64,000 nucleotides of DNA from Trichoplusia ni (lineage: Eukaryota > Arthropoda > Insecta > Lepidoptera > Noctuidae), in assembly GCF_003590095.1 (NCBI RefSeq), contig NC_039489.1, positions 6,138,001 to 6,202,000 on the forward strand, read 5' to 3'. A program made the position numbers and the translations under genes. The notes below the pieces were generated by a model. It saw only the letters and a program-made list of their open reading frames with translations, had not been told where the DNA came from and ran no database searches. Numbering within the stretch: the stretch's first letter is position 1; each line of letters opens with the position of its first letter. This document shows, in pieces, positions 26,241 through 36,637 of this stretch.

Positions 26241-27175
26241 TCACGTCGCTTGTTAAATGGAATGTCATTATGTACATTGCAAGATTTGTATTCTTGTCTA
26301 TTTGACGTAACATTATCTTGATTCTTACTTGACTTTGTATTTAGTCCAGTAATAATTAAGTATGTGACAAAAAAACTAATTATTCCGTTGGATATATTTC
26401 CAAACGTAAGGGAACTGCGTATTTTTTCAAGACTGTCGTAACAAAAAAGTTATTTGAATTTTAATGTGACGTCAATTAATTATCAGTACACTTTTTACTG
26501 GCAAGTGACGTTACTATCCCCTACTTTCGTTTCCCCATCTTTGATGCCTTTTATCTTCATATATTTTTATTGCTTCTAAGGTTAAAAAGCAAATATCAAA
26601 TATTTTTAGAAATCTACCCAACGGCCAACCCTACGGCTTATTAGATTTTTTTTAAGTCAAATATGTACCTTATTACACTAAATACCTCTAACTCCCATAT
26701 TAATATAATCCAAAATCATTCTAGTCTCACTGAATCCTTCTAAATCATAAGAATGAAATACAGGCAGCATAAGCTGAATGTACCAAATATATTTTCTTAA
26801 CTAACAAACCATTCTCTACCATTACAGATATAAATAGCACCTCTTTATCAAGGCTTATAGTTAATCTAATAGCAAACGGCAAATTGTATGTTTTGTTCGA
26901 TAATTTGATTCTCCTCTTTTCATTTTGCGTCCTAATAGTATTTGGGTTTAGGTTGTATTTGTTGTTACTGGAAAATCGATCCTAAAGATATTATTCTAGA
27001 GCTATTTTTGGTTTGATTATTAAAGGTAATTACAATCTATGATTAGTATTAGATTTTTGATATTTTATTGTTATTTACTTTTTCAATTACATCTAATATC
27101 TTAAAGTTATCGAATACATTTTTTTAATTAGGTCTTGCGCCTGATACTTTTATCTTAGCAATACCGTCCGAAGCA
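26241..27175. other. Intergenic, nothing recognised
   Basis: AT-rich, no coding frame or named repeat. Confidence 0.6.
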
Positions 27176-27356
27176 GTAAGGCTGCGATTCCACTAGAGAT
27201 GTGCGAGGATGCGTAGCGTGGAAGGTGTTTGTAAAGAACCAATAGAACGCGTTATTTATTTCGCCTCTGTCTGCATAACTCTGGTGGAAACGGTTCAGCT
27301 GTCATCCTCGCACGACACATTTCCATCAAACATCCCTGGTGGAAACGCAGCCTTAC
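27176..27356. mobile_element. MITE-like element with 21-bp terminal inverted repeats
   Basis: 27176-27196 (GTAAGGCTGCGATTCC...) and 27336-27356 (...GGAAACGCAGCCTTAC) are reverse complements at 19 of 21 positions. Internal halves are also partly complementary: GTGCGAGGATG near 27201 against CATCCTCGCAC near 27303. The element is 181 bp and non-coding, and looks like a foldback MITE. The open frame on its - strand is a by-product. Confidence 0.65.
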
Positions 27357-27689
27357 AACGGAGCAACAACTTGACATCGAGCATATGATCTGAAGTCTCC
27401 AAATTGCAGTGCTCATAAAGTACCCAATAGTCACCCAACCGAAACAGTTCCAGCTAAGTAAACGAAATTAAGGTTAACGTATTTAATGCTATTATTATAT
27501 ACCAAAATAATTATCGCTTTCGTGAAGGCGTATATTCCTTGGAGTATTTTTTTACCTATTTTTGATAATAATCGATTATTTTAGTATCAAAAAATATCGA
27601 CCCTTAGCACTGTTGACAACGTCGTAAGAAGGAGGAATATGTAACAGACAGTATAAGGTGTAAAGGCCGCACTTCACTCGTCGGCTTCC

Positions 27690-27860
27690 GAAACGCGAAA
27701 GGATGTCTTCACTTCTTCAGCCCTCTCCGGCCTGTTTGCACACGATGCATTTCCATGCCCTGGCCCTATGCAGAAGACATAGCACGTCAGGTTTAGGCAG
27801 TAAGAGTCTGACACTAGCCGTTATCCCCCCCAAGAAGGTGGGTGCCGGTGACGGAACGAA
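27690..27860 (-). repeat. GC-rich dispersed repeat (GTGTCAGACTCTTACTG family)
   Basis: Contains CAGTAAGAGTCTGACAC, the reverse complement of the core also found at about 56195 and 63545 and, in altered form, at about 42390. Upstream parts such as ATTTCCATGCCCTGGCC also recur. The open frame across it (27703-27945) is repeat-derived. Confidence 0.6.
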
Positions 27861-28228
27861 CGCGAAACCAAAAAAAAAACTTTCTGGACTGGCACTTCAA
27901 AGTCACATTACTTGCCGAAAAGAAACGTTATACCCGTATTTTTAAGTGTTCTATTAGTTGTACACGGTCAAGGTAGTCTATTTACATCTCTGTCTATGTT
28001 TAACAGTACTTACATCATCATCAACGTCCTTGAAGAAATAAATTCTACCTAACGTTTTTTTCTGTTCTTAGTTTTTGTGATTACTGTAATGTGTATCCGG
28101 GTAAAGTATTTTTAGTCGTCTGAGTAATTCACAATGTTTCATTGTCATTTACTTATGCCTACATATTAGTGCTATAATCAACTTATAGCAGAAACATAGT
28201 CAAACATTTAAAGTAACGTTTATTTGCA

Positions 28229-28301
28229 GGATTATTGGTCTAGAGGTAAGTGGCCCCGACTCCTGTAATGGAGGTCATGGTTTCGATTCCCACACCGGAA
28301 A
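28229..28301 (+). tRNA. tRNA-like sequence, probably a pseudogene or SINE head
   Basis: Has an A-box-like TTGGTCTAGAGGTAAG and a B-box-like GGTTTCGATTCCC at tRNA spacing. The central stem GACTCC/GGAGGTC pairs with a bulge. The ends do not form an acceptor stem, so a functional tRNA is unlikely. Confidence 0.3.
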
Positions 28302-28577
28302 AATATTTGTTATTGTGTATGATTGAAATTATCACTTAATTCAGATGACCATTTACATGCACATGATCTTACTCATTATTTTACAGAATATTTTTTCGTT
28401 GTTCTTTCAATGAAATTTCCATTCAAAGGATAAAGAAACGCTTTTAATCTCGATCTCATTCTTTGTTTGATTGGTCCTACCACCCATAAGAACGATATTA
28501 TACTTTTGTATTCAATTACGGAAGCCTTTAAAAGTATTGATAATAATGGTTTCTTAAGTTTACGCGAATGTTAGACA

Positions 28578-28882
28578 TTGAAATGAAACTACTTTTACGG
28601 ATTTTATCGCGGTTTGTGATCTTTACTTTTATGGACACGGGCAGTCTGAGATGGTGTTTGTTTTGACAGAAGATGTTGTTCGTTCTACCTTCATATTTTT
28701 AATTAATTATTTATGGTCCGACCTACGCAGTATGAGCTCACTGTGTCGGGATGTCTTGCAGCGCTGCTCTTGGGTTTAGCCTTGAGTTTTTGTATTATTG
28801 GGTCCCAAGTAGTGTCGAAACGTCGGGAACTAAAATCAAACATTAAACCGCGATAAAATCCATAAAAGTAGTTTCATTTCAA
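28578..28882. mobile_element. Inverted-repeat element with 38-bp termini
   Basis: 28578-28615 and 28845-28882 are reverse complements at 37 of 38 positions (TTGAAATGAAACTACTTTTA and so on). The interior carries GTGTCGAAACGTCGGGAAC at 28812-28830 and short complementary pieces CTTGGG/CCCAAG. It is 305 bp and has no transposase. GAAACGTCGGG resembles the 3' side of hammerhead ribozymes found in Penelope-like and related elements, but I do not see a complete CTGATGA core. Confidence 0.75.
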
Positions 28883-30064
28883 GTATAACCAACTTGCGTT
28901 TTCCTGACTTTTATTTTAATTCACAGAATGATCACTATTGGAATTTACCTTATCAACTAACGTTATCACAATTTATAGTAGTATCTTCCTCATAGTATTA
29001 TCATTGTGATAATTATCCGATACAGTACCATGGCAACGTGATTAATCATGTTCGAAACATGTACAGACAAGTCAACTATTATAAAGAAGTATCACAAGAC
29101 GAGGCAAAGACGAAATGATGACGTCACAAGTACCGATGGATGGATACACAAAAAGGATTTTTTAGTATATTATTTTTGGACTATTATAACTTGTATTATT
29201 CTTGTATCTTGTATTATTCTGTAAAAAACCCTTAAATTCAGAACTAGTTGGTTGAACCAGTCATAAAAGATCAACTATTTATACTTGTGTGCTTGTATGA
29301 AGTCTTATCGATAATGTATTAATTTGTCATGAAATCACTGTTTAATTAAAAAGTACCCATATCTCAAAAGCCTTTTACTTAGCGTATATCACGACCACAA
29401 TTTAAAAGTCTTACATGAACTCTTATATAGCATAGTAGTTATACAGTTATAGAATGTGGGTTGATTCCGGTGTTTTTCATGGCCTATGCAATACAAAATA
29501 TTTAGAAGCTACAAATTGCAACAGACGCATTAAAAGCAGGTATTGATAAGATCATTGTGAAGACATCAGGCTCTGATTCCCACCAGTAAAGTGGGAATCA
29601 GATGATTATATATCTCGAGTGTTTTGACTTGTAACTCTTCGACTCCAACAAAATCTAGTTGAAAATAGTTTTATGGTAAAAATCAGAGTAAAATGTATCA
29701 GAATATTTTTTTATGCGTTTGGCCTTGAGTAGTTATATTTAACTCATCAAGCAGGTTTCAAGATTCAAGGTTCAAGGTTCAAGTTTTCAAGATTCTAGTT
29801 TTAAAAATATACTTACTAATTACACAGAAATAATTATAATTGCGTCAGCAAAAATCGATTAAAAGTATAATCTAAATATCGATTTTAAACGTGACTTGGC
29901 AAACAATAAATTACCTTTTTAAGAGTTAGAAAACTATTCTTTTAAAAAAATCGATGCAGTTTCCATCTCTCCACGATTTCATTACAATGACATGTTGAAA
30001 AATACCAACCTTTTTAACGTATAAACCAAACAAGGTTGAACGATCGTATCGCTAATCTGAAGCG
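28883..30064. other. Intergenic, upstream of UGT gene A
   Basis: AT-rich. It holds a 12-bp perfect hairpin (29572-29583 with 29591-29602, TCTGATTCCCAC arms, loop CAGTAAA) and a short TTCAAGG/TTCAAGA repeat run at about 29757-29800. Regulatory sites for gene A may lie here, but none can be named. Confidence 0.6.
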
Positions 30065-30065
30065 G

Positions 30066-30073
30066 TATATATA
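30066..30073 (+). promoter_or_regulatory. TATA box of UGT gene A
   Basis: TATATATA in GCGGTATATATAGTT, 53-60 bp before the ATG at 30126. This puts the expected start of transcription near 30095 and gives a 5' UTR of about 30 nt. Confidence 0.7.
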
Positions 30074-30125
30074 GTTAACGAACGACATTGTGGATAAGTG
30101 TAAACATATCAGTGTGACGGTAAAC

Positions 30126-32165
30126 ATGGTGGCGTATCTGTATTTATTAACGTGTTATCTTTTATTCGTAAATTCAAATGAGGCGGCGAGGATATTGGCG
30201 ATGTTCCCGACCCCTTCCATCAGCCACCAAGTAGTGTTTCGACCAGTGACTCAAGAGCTAGCTAAGAGAGGACACGATGTCACCGTCATCACAACAGATC
30301 CCGCCTTCCCGAAAGGAAAAGCACCTGCTAACTTGACAGAAATTGACATCCATGATTTATCATACGACATATGGATGAAAAGCTTTATGTCAAGTCCTCG
30401 TACGGATGATCTATTAACCCAATCAGAAATACTTTTGAACTTGATAAGAATACTATTTGATACCCAGTTGAAAGATGAACGAGTGGCAAGTTTGGTCTTA
30501 GGGAAAGAGCAAAAATTTGATTTGTTGATTCTAGAAGACTGTGTTCGGCCTGCGCTTTCATTAACACATTTTCATAAGGTTCCAGTTATTCTGTTCAGTT
30601 CTTTGGGATTTGTGCTTGATAATTTTCAAACGCTTGGCGTTCCTTATCATCCGTTGTTGTACCCTGGAGTTCCACGACAACGCTTGAATAATCTCACATT
30701 ATGGGACAAAATAAGTGAAACCTATATATTCATGAGGTACCAATATTTAATTGGAGAATCTATAGCTTTGGACGATAAGATGCTGAAAAGACATTTTGGA
30801 CCTGAATTTCCAACAGGGACTGAACTTAGCAATAACGTGGATATGGTATTTTTAAATGTGAACCCAATTTTTGAAGGTATAAGACCAGTACCTCCGAATG
30901 TTGTGTTTGTTGGAGGCTTACATACAACTCCAAGAAAAGATTTACCTGCTGTAAGTATTTTACGTTTTAACTTACAATGTACTGTTCCCTTTTATTTTTA
31001 TACTGCTTGTATCATGTCCCACAATTACGAAAATTCTTTACCATCATTTAAACTTCTTTATCTATGTACCGTGTTTCCTTTAAAAGGTTGAGAGAATATT
31101 AATTTTACGTAAATATATTTTCAGGATCTCAAATCATATTTGGACTCTTCCAAAAATGGCGTGATTTACATCAGTTTTGGTACTAACGTCGATCCTACTC
31201 TACTACCAGCCGAAAAAATCCAAGTTCTAGTGAAAGCATTCTCTCAGTTGCCTTACGATGTGTTATGGAAGTGGAACGGAGACGAGCTGCCTGGACGTAC
31301 TGAGAACATCAGAATCTCAAAGTGGTTACCACAGTCCGACCTACTGAGTAAGTTTTTAATACATTATATTATAATACATTACATTATATTTATCCATAGG
31401 AATTATATTTTGAAACCGTGCGCCTAGTGTCATTAATGAAACATTTAAAAGTGCCTCGGGAAGCGCCTACTTGAAATAAAAACTTTAGATTTAGATTTGA
31501 CTTAATTGCACTGGTTTTATAACTGCCGTTTGTTTCTTTTTCAGAACATCCTAATGTCAAGTTATTCATAACTCAGGGAGGTCTTCAATCAACTGATGAA
31601 GCCATAGTCTCCGGTGTACCTTTGCTTGGTATGCCCTTGATGGTAGATCAATGGTTCAACGTTGAGAGATATGTATCTCTTAAAATCGGACTGCGAGTTG
31701 ATTTAGAAGATGTAACAGAGGAAAAATTTAAGAACGCCATCATTGAAGTGATTACAAATGACAGGTAAGATTCAGTTGACTTAATTCTACTGTTTAAAAT
31801 TTTAGTAAACAAGAATAGAGAGTCATGTTTTGAAAGGTATAGCGTACAACATTTTAATAAATGTGTTATCTTTCAGTTATCGACGCAATATAGAAAAGTT
31901 GAGAAGTATAATGCATGATGCACCACAAACTCCACTGGAGCGCGCCGTGTGGTGGACGGAGTACGTGCTGCGGCACGGCGGCGCGAAGCACCTGCGCTCG
32001 CCCGCCGCCAACATCTCGTGGGTGGAGTATCTAGAACTGGAACTGGTGCTCACATTACTGACAGGACTATCCGTAATTTTAAGTGTTGTGTTCATCGTCG
32101 TCCGAAAACTGTACAAGCTAATATTTAAAAGTTCGAGGTCTTCCGTAAAATCCAAACGTAGTTAG
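30126..32165 (+). CDS. UDP-glycosyltransferase A (UGT33-like), 4 exons
   Basis: Membrane UGT that transfers a sugar from a UDP-sugar to small lipophilic acceptors in the ER lumen. Exons: 30126-30950, 31125-31347, 31545-31764, 31877-32165; introns GT-AG, phases 0, 1, 2; 518 aa. The start is the first ATG; the frame stays open upstream only from a GTG. Residues 1-20 form a signal peptide. PTPSISHQ at 28-35 carries the presumed catalytic His34. FDLLILED (131-138) aligns with the region of the catalytic acid. The UGT signature runs F357 to Q385 (FITQGG, S365, E368, DQWFN). Exon 4 has HGGAKHLRSPAANISW (456-471), a membrane helix at about 479-498 and a C-terminal KSKRS (KxKxx ER retrieval). It is the only + strand member of the cluster and faces gene B tail to tail. 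The UGT33 label rests on the PTPSISHQ...RPxTQELAKRGH pattern from memory. Confidence 0.95.
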
Positions 32166-32290
32166 TATATTAAATTTAATAATCTTAATAAGCTGTCAGC
32201 TGAATGAGATCCATTCTGAACGACGATTTACAAAGACTGCTAGTAGCTTCCAATATTTTCTTAAGTGATATATGGATAGTACATAAAAAT

Positions 32291-32296
32291 AATAAA
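32291..32296 (+). terminator. Candidate polyadenylation signal of gene A
   Basis: AATAAA about 125 bp after the stop codon. Confidence 0.5.
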
Positions 32297-35200
32297 ATAT
32301 TCTAAAAATAATATCGTGTTTGTTCTGATAGGAGGAGTCCTTATCTCAAGTGTTTGTTGGGTACCAAGGTTATTGTAATTAGATAAATTATCCCCCCTGC
32401 GTACTTTCATATAAAGCTGAATCACTGTTTTACATATCAATGCTAATAAAAGATTCCGCAGACAGATAAATAGATATCACTATCTATTGATCAGACTTGT
32501 TGAGATAAAAAAGTGACCACATGTCCAAGAGCATATGCACTTATAACGTAACATGCAACAGCAACAACGCAATTGTTTTAATGTTTATTGATCAAAAAAC
32601 TCGTTGTACTGCCTGACGTAATATATTGATAAGATATTTTATCAGTTGGTCAAGCAAGGTCTTCAAATTGACCTTGATGTTATACTTTGAGGCTTGCGTC
32701 GGTCTGCCGGTCAAGTGAGGTATATTAGTACTGATATAATAAAAAGCAACGTAGTACACGTTGCTTTTTATAGCACAGAATCTACGTTTTTTTATCTCGG
32801 ATTAAAACGAGTTTTGTACGAAAACATTAGCACAACAAATTAACCTGTTGATTGATCTGAATAAAGATAAATACATTCACAATCACCTTAGGAATACTAA
32901 TGATTCGTAACAATTGTCATTCTGTGCTTATAATTAGAGTCTTGATGAATATACTTGATGAACCTTTAAATAAAGCCGTATACAAAAAATGTCTCGTTGT
33001 GTCTTATGTCTGTAAGTACAGCTCGCAGACCGTTTATGGTTCATTTTATCTCGCGGGCACGAGCAGCGAGAAGAGCAGGTCGTCGAATCATGTGCACATT
33101 GGTTAAACTCTGTCCGTTCCAGGATGAACCTTTCCACAGGTTATGATATTGGTCAATAATATGCATAGCCGCGCGCGGTTTTGTAAATTCAGCAAAAAAT
33201 TTCGAGCACTTAAATAACCAGACAATATCAATGTCTTCGCAGCATGTATGTGCCATGTGACTTGTTCACATTTTTTTCTAAGAGATATTTTTAAAAAGCT
33301 CGGTTTTGTCCAATTATTAAAGAACAAATACCCTATTACATCACCCTTACAAAAAGATTCAAATTAAAAGATTCGACCGCCTATAACTTTTGTCAGACAG
33401 CAAAAGAATTGCGTTGCGGAAACTGACCACAGTAATGTGTACGCGTCGCCGGCGCCCTTTGTATGGGAGAACATACCACAAATAATGGGCCAGCCCTGGA
33501 ATGGCAAAACTTTTTTACAGCACTGTGGGTGCTGATTTATTAAAAATTGTTATAGAAGCAAAAATGTGTATTACAGAAGTTGATACACACGAATGCGTAT
33601 TCTAGTAGAATAAGAAATCTGATGGCTGCATAAACTTAAACGAATTTGTTGGTCTGTGATGCGTCGCAGATATTGATGTCGTAGCAAACGTAAACGTGTT
33701 AAGTGAGCCCTTTTTAAGTCATCATGATACATTTATCTGGTATAGTGTCTTCTCTTCACAGTTTCGCTACCTGATCGCCTACTGACACCTCTTAAACTGA
33801 TATTCTTGCCGTTATGTAAGAAGGCTCCCAGCCATCATAGGCTTCTGATTGAGAAGCACCTTCTCAAAAGCTACTATCCAGACAAACGTCCTTATTTACA
33901 AGCCACGTAACTTGAACTTAAATTACAAAACATCACTTCCATAACATATCTATAATTAGTTTAAGTTTTAACGTAAAATTTTAAAGACAAAAGAACCCAA
34001 TTTGTTTCGTAAGAAAGTTTCGGGATATTACCTCGAGAACTTAGTTCTGAACTTTGAATAATTGGACAATAAAAAATTGTATGACTTCTTTTAACGAGAC
34101 TGAATTGTGTTTTTTTTTGGAATAGGTAGGCAGGACCTTTTTTATAGAGTTCTAAAATTTTCCAAGAAAAGTTGAAGAAAATGGTGTTTTTATGGGTACT
34201 CCGTATTATTACAGGTTACATTGATTCTTGTTTTAAACTAGTTGAATGTGAAGAATTCTGAATTTTTTGACTTTCAGTGAGATTTAATTTATTAATAGCA
34301 GCACCAATATTTGAATATCAATTTCAATGTTATACGGAAATCGCAAAAAGAAAGAAAATATTTTTATATATTTCCAGACATTTTTATTTTTTAATTTTAA
34401 AAAGGTTTAAGTTGTAAGTGCAAATATTTTTATAGGCTAATAAAAAATAACTGACTATATGCATGCATAAGGGCCTAAAGCCAAGGTTTATTTTGCTATT
34501 CATAAAACAAACTAATCGCCCAGACTGCGTTCAAATGTACAGCTATAAATTTTAATGAGTAAAGTTAAGATCGAAATATTTAACACCAACATTCAACTCT
34601 ACATTATTTCTATAAACGCCTGCCAAAAATATTCGAGCAACTCAACATCTTGCAAATATTTGCGGACAAAAATTAATATTGAATTAATTTTCAAAACAAC
34701 ATTATTAGATAAGAGAACACAGCGAAGTTCTCGAAACAAAACCAATAATAATTAATAGGAGCCATGTTTTTAGCATCGCACTTAATGTAAAAGACGCTTT
34801 TGTGGGGAATGTGGCCTTAGTACAAGCGAGTGTTGAGAAACCACTTAAAATTTTGAATGCGGACTTTTTGGACGATAACTTAACCTTTTCCTTTTAGAAA
34901 TGTTTCTACAGTTTTTCTTTTAAAAGCCTACCAACATCTTTCAAAGCCTATTATTGCAGGTGTTGGAGAGAGAAGTCGTTCTGTGCTATATAAAACAATC
35001 AGGTTTTTTAGAAGACTGGTAATAGGCCAAAAGAATTTTGACAGATTTGTTTATAAGTTTAATAATATGGTTTTATAACAAACGCCTAAAACTAACACCA
35101 AACAAAAAACAATTAAGCTAAACTTGATAACGTTTAAATGTGACTTACAAAATGATAGTTATTTCACGTAAAATGAAAAATAATCAAGACAAACGTTTAA

Positions 35201-35750
35201 TCCAGTTTAAAAGACGAACAAAAGACAGACGAATCCTCCTCTTTTTTTAAGTCGGATCAAAAGAATAAATTCTTAGAATATTCTTTTACGATGCAAAAGA
35301 TTTTCTTAACATTATTCGTTCTGAGCAAATACATTAATATAATTTAACAATAAATTAATTTTAAACAAACACTATGTTCTCACACATATTTTTTTTTATC
35401 ATTTTAGTTTGACATTGTCTGACCCAACAATGCTTGAAAAGTATTACATTAAAATTGAATACAAAACAGAATTTACTCAGAATCTTATGTATTCAGTGCA
35501 TGAACACAATAAAATGTGTTGTTTTTATCATCACAAAAGATGACTTTATTATTTTTTAAATCAACAATTACAATTAACTATGAATCAAATAATTTGTCAC
35601 GATAAATATAAAGAATAACCGAAGTGTGAACGAGACAAAAAAAAACATTTTCGGACGCCGTTGGGTAAAAAAATACAAATATGAAAAACATGAAACAACG
35701 AATTTTACTCTCTATTTATACCTTTACTATATATGTATATTATACCTTTT
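32297..35750. other. Intergenic between genes A and B, no gene
   Basis: Contains a 14-bp perfect hairpin at 32739-32771 (ATAAAAAGCAACGT arms). A repeat fragment near 33667 matches the end of the 6200-6886 element. The overlapping short frames around 32900-33330 occur on both strands, have no recognisable domains and are not supported as genes. Confidence 0.6.
32739..32771. repeat. 14-bp perfect inverted repeat (hairpin)
   Basis: Arms ATAAAAAGCAACGT (32739-32752) and ACGTTGCTTTTTAT (32758-32771), loop AGTAC. It lies about 575 bp after the stop of gene A. There is a T-run in the right arm, but this is not a bacterial-type terminator context. Function unknown. Confidence 0.9.
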
Positions 35751-35860
35751 TCCCGAGGCTTCGCCTGGTTGAATGTCGCTATAGCTGCAAGTCATTATGA
35801 TTCTATGCTTGGGCAGTCGAATAAACGGAGCCTATGTCTTAATTCAGAGTGTCACTTGTC
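35751..35860 (-). mobile_element. Helitron-like 3'-end fragment
   Basis: CCCGAGGCTTCGCCTGG followed by TTGAATGTCGCTATAG resembles the GC-rich 3' terminus of the 8450-8664 element in the same orientation. Ends are lost. Confidence 0.35.
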
Positions 35861-35879
35861 TTCTGTAAAATAGATCAGA

Positions 35880-36060
35880 TTTGATGCCTGCCGGAATAGC
35901 AGGTGAGCGAGATTATACAAAAGGGTTACTACGACCCCGGTACACAAATGGGGAATTAAGGTGGGTTTCATTCTGTAAAAGTCGAAACCGAAACAGAAGT
36001 ATTCATTTGGTGATTTCCCATCCTGAGAAAAATCGTTGCGGAAGAGAGACGCCATTATTT
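35880..36060 (+). repeat. Dispersed repeat shared with 47730-47890
   Basis: AAAAGGGTTACTACGACCCC, GTACACAAATGGGGAA, then GATTTCCCATCCTGAG. The same ordered blocks recur at about 47750-47890. Probably the 3' part of a non-LTR element. The open frames on both strands here are shadows of this repeat. Confidence 0.5.
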
Positions 36061-36602
36061 CCAAAAAAAAATACAAAACCCACACACCTACCTCTATAAT
36101 AAATTTTATCAAAAATGGCGATATTTAAGCTTCAGGATACAAACATACGCTCAAGAATTTGGATTCTTAATATCAATGTCATTACTCTCGTTTGTGATTA
36201 ACAATAATTACTATATCCAAATTAAGCCCGAACAACAGACAAATTCAATGTAACATTCATAATGACGTCATCAACAAAAAACCTCATTAACATATATATA
36301 AAAATTATCATAATCGCAATCATTCTCACTCCGCTTACATTAGCGCCACCCGGTTTCCGCTCATGAGCAAAGTTCCTTTTGCCATTACATAGATAAGCGA
36401 ATGAAATTGAACGCGTTTCGTTGATATCCCTGAATTAAAACGAATGCTTCTGTACTTGCTGCTATGCTACTACTGTGAATACTCTAGATCAAGAGGATTT
36501 TGTTCCATGTATAGGTTAGGTATGTAGGCCTTCTTAGACTTTTAAGGTTGCAATAGAAAATAAATAATGATAAAAACTATACAAAAGTCAATCAAAACAA
36601 AT
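36061..36602. other. Intergenic 3' of gene B
   Basis: AT-rich, no gene or named repeat. Confidence 0.6.
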
Positions 36603-36608
36603 TTTATT
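36603..36608 (-). terminator. Candidate polyadenylation signal of gene B
   Basis: AATAAA on the - strand, about 30 bp after the stop codon. Confidence 0.5.
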
Positions 36609-36637
36609 TCACACAATAAAATTTTCAGTTTACATCT

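Noticed and set aside
27703..27945. 80-codon ORF in a GC-rich patch
   Set aside because: Lies over a dispersed repeat whose other copies do not keep the frame.
30090..30125. N-terminal extension of UGT A by 12 codons, and similar extensions of B, C and F
   Set aside because: The extended frames begin at GTG or TTG. The first ATG in each case starts directly at a good signal peptide, as in the paralogues D, E and G.
35852..36112. Overlapping 86- and 72-codon ORFs on opposite strands
   Set aside because: Both lie over a dispersed repeat with a second copy near 47750 in which neither frame is kept.
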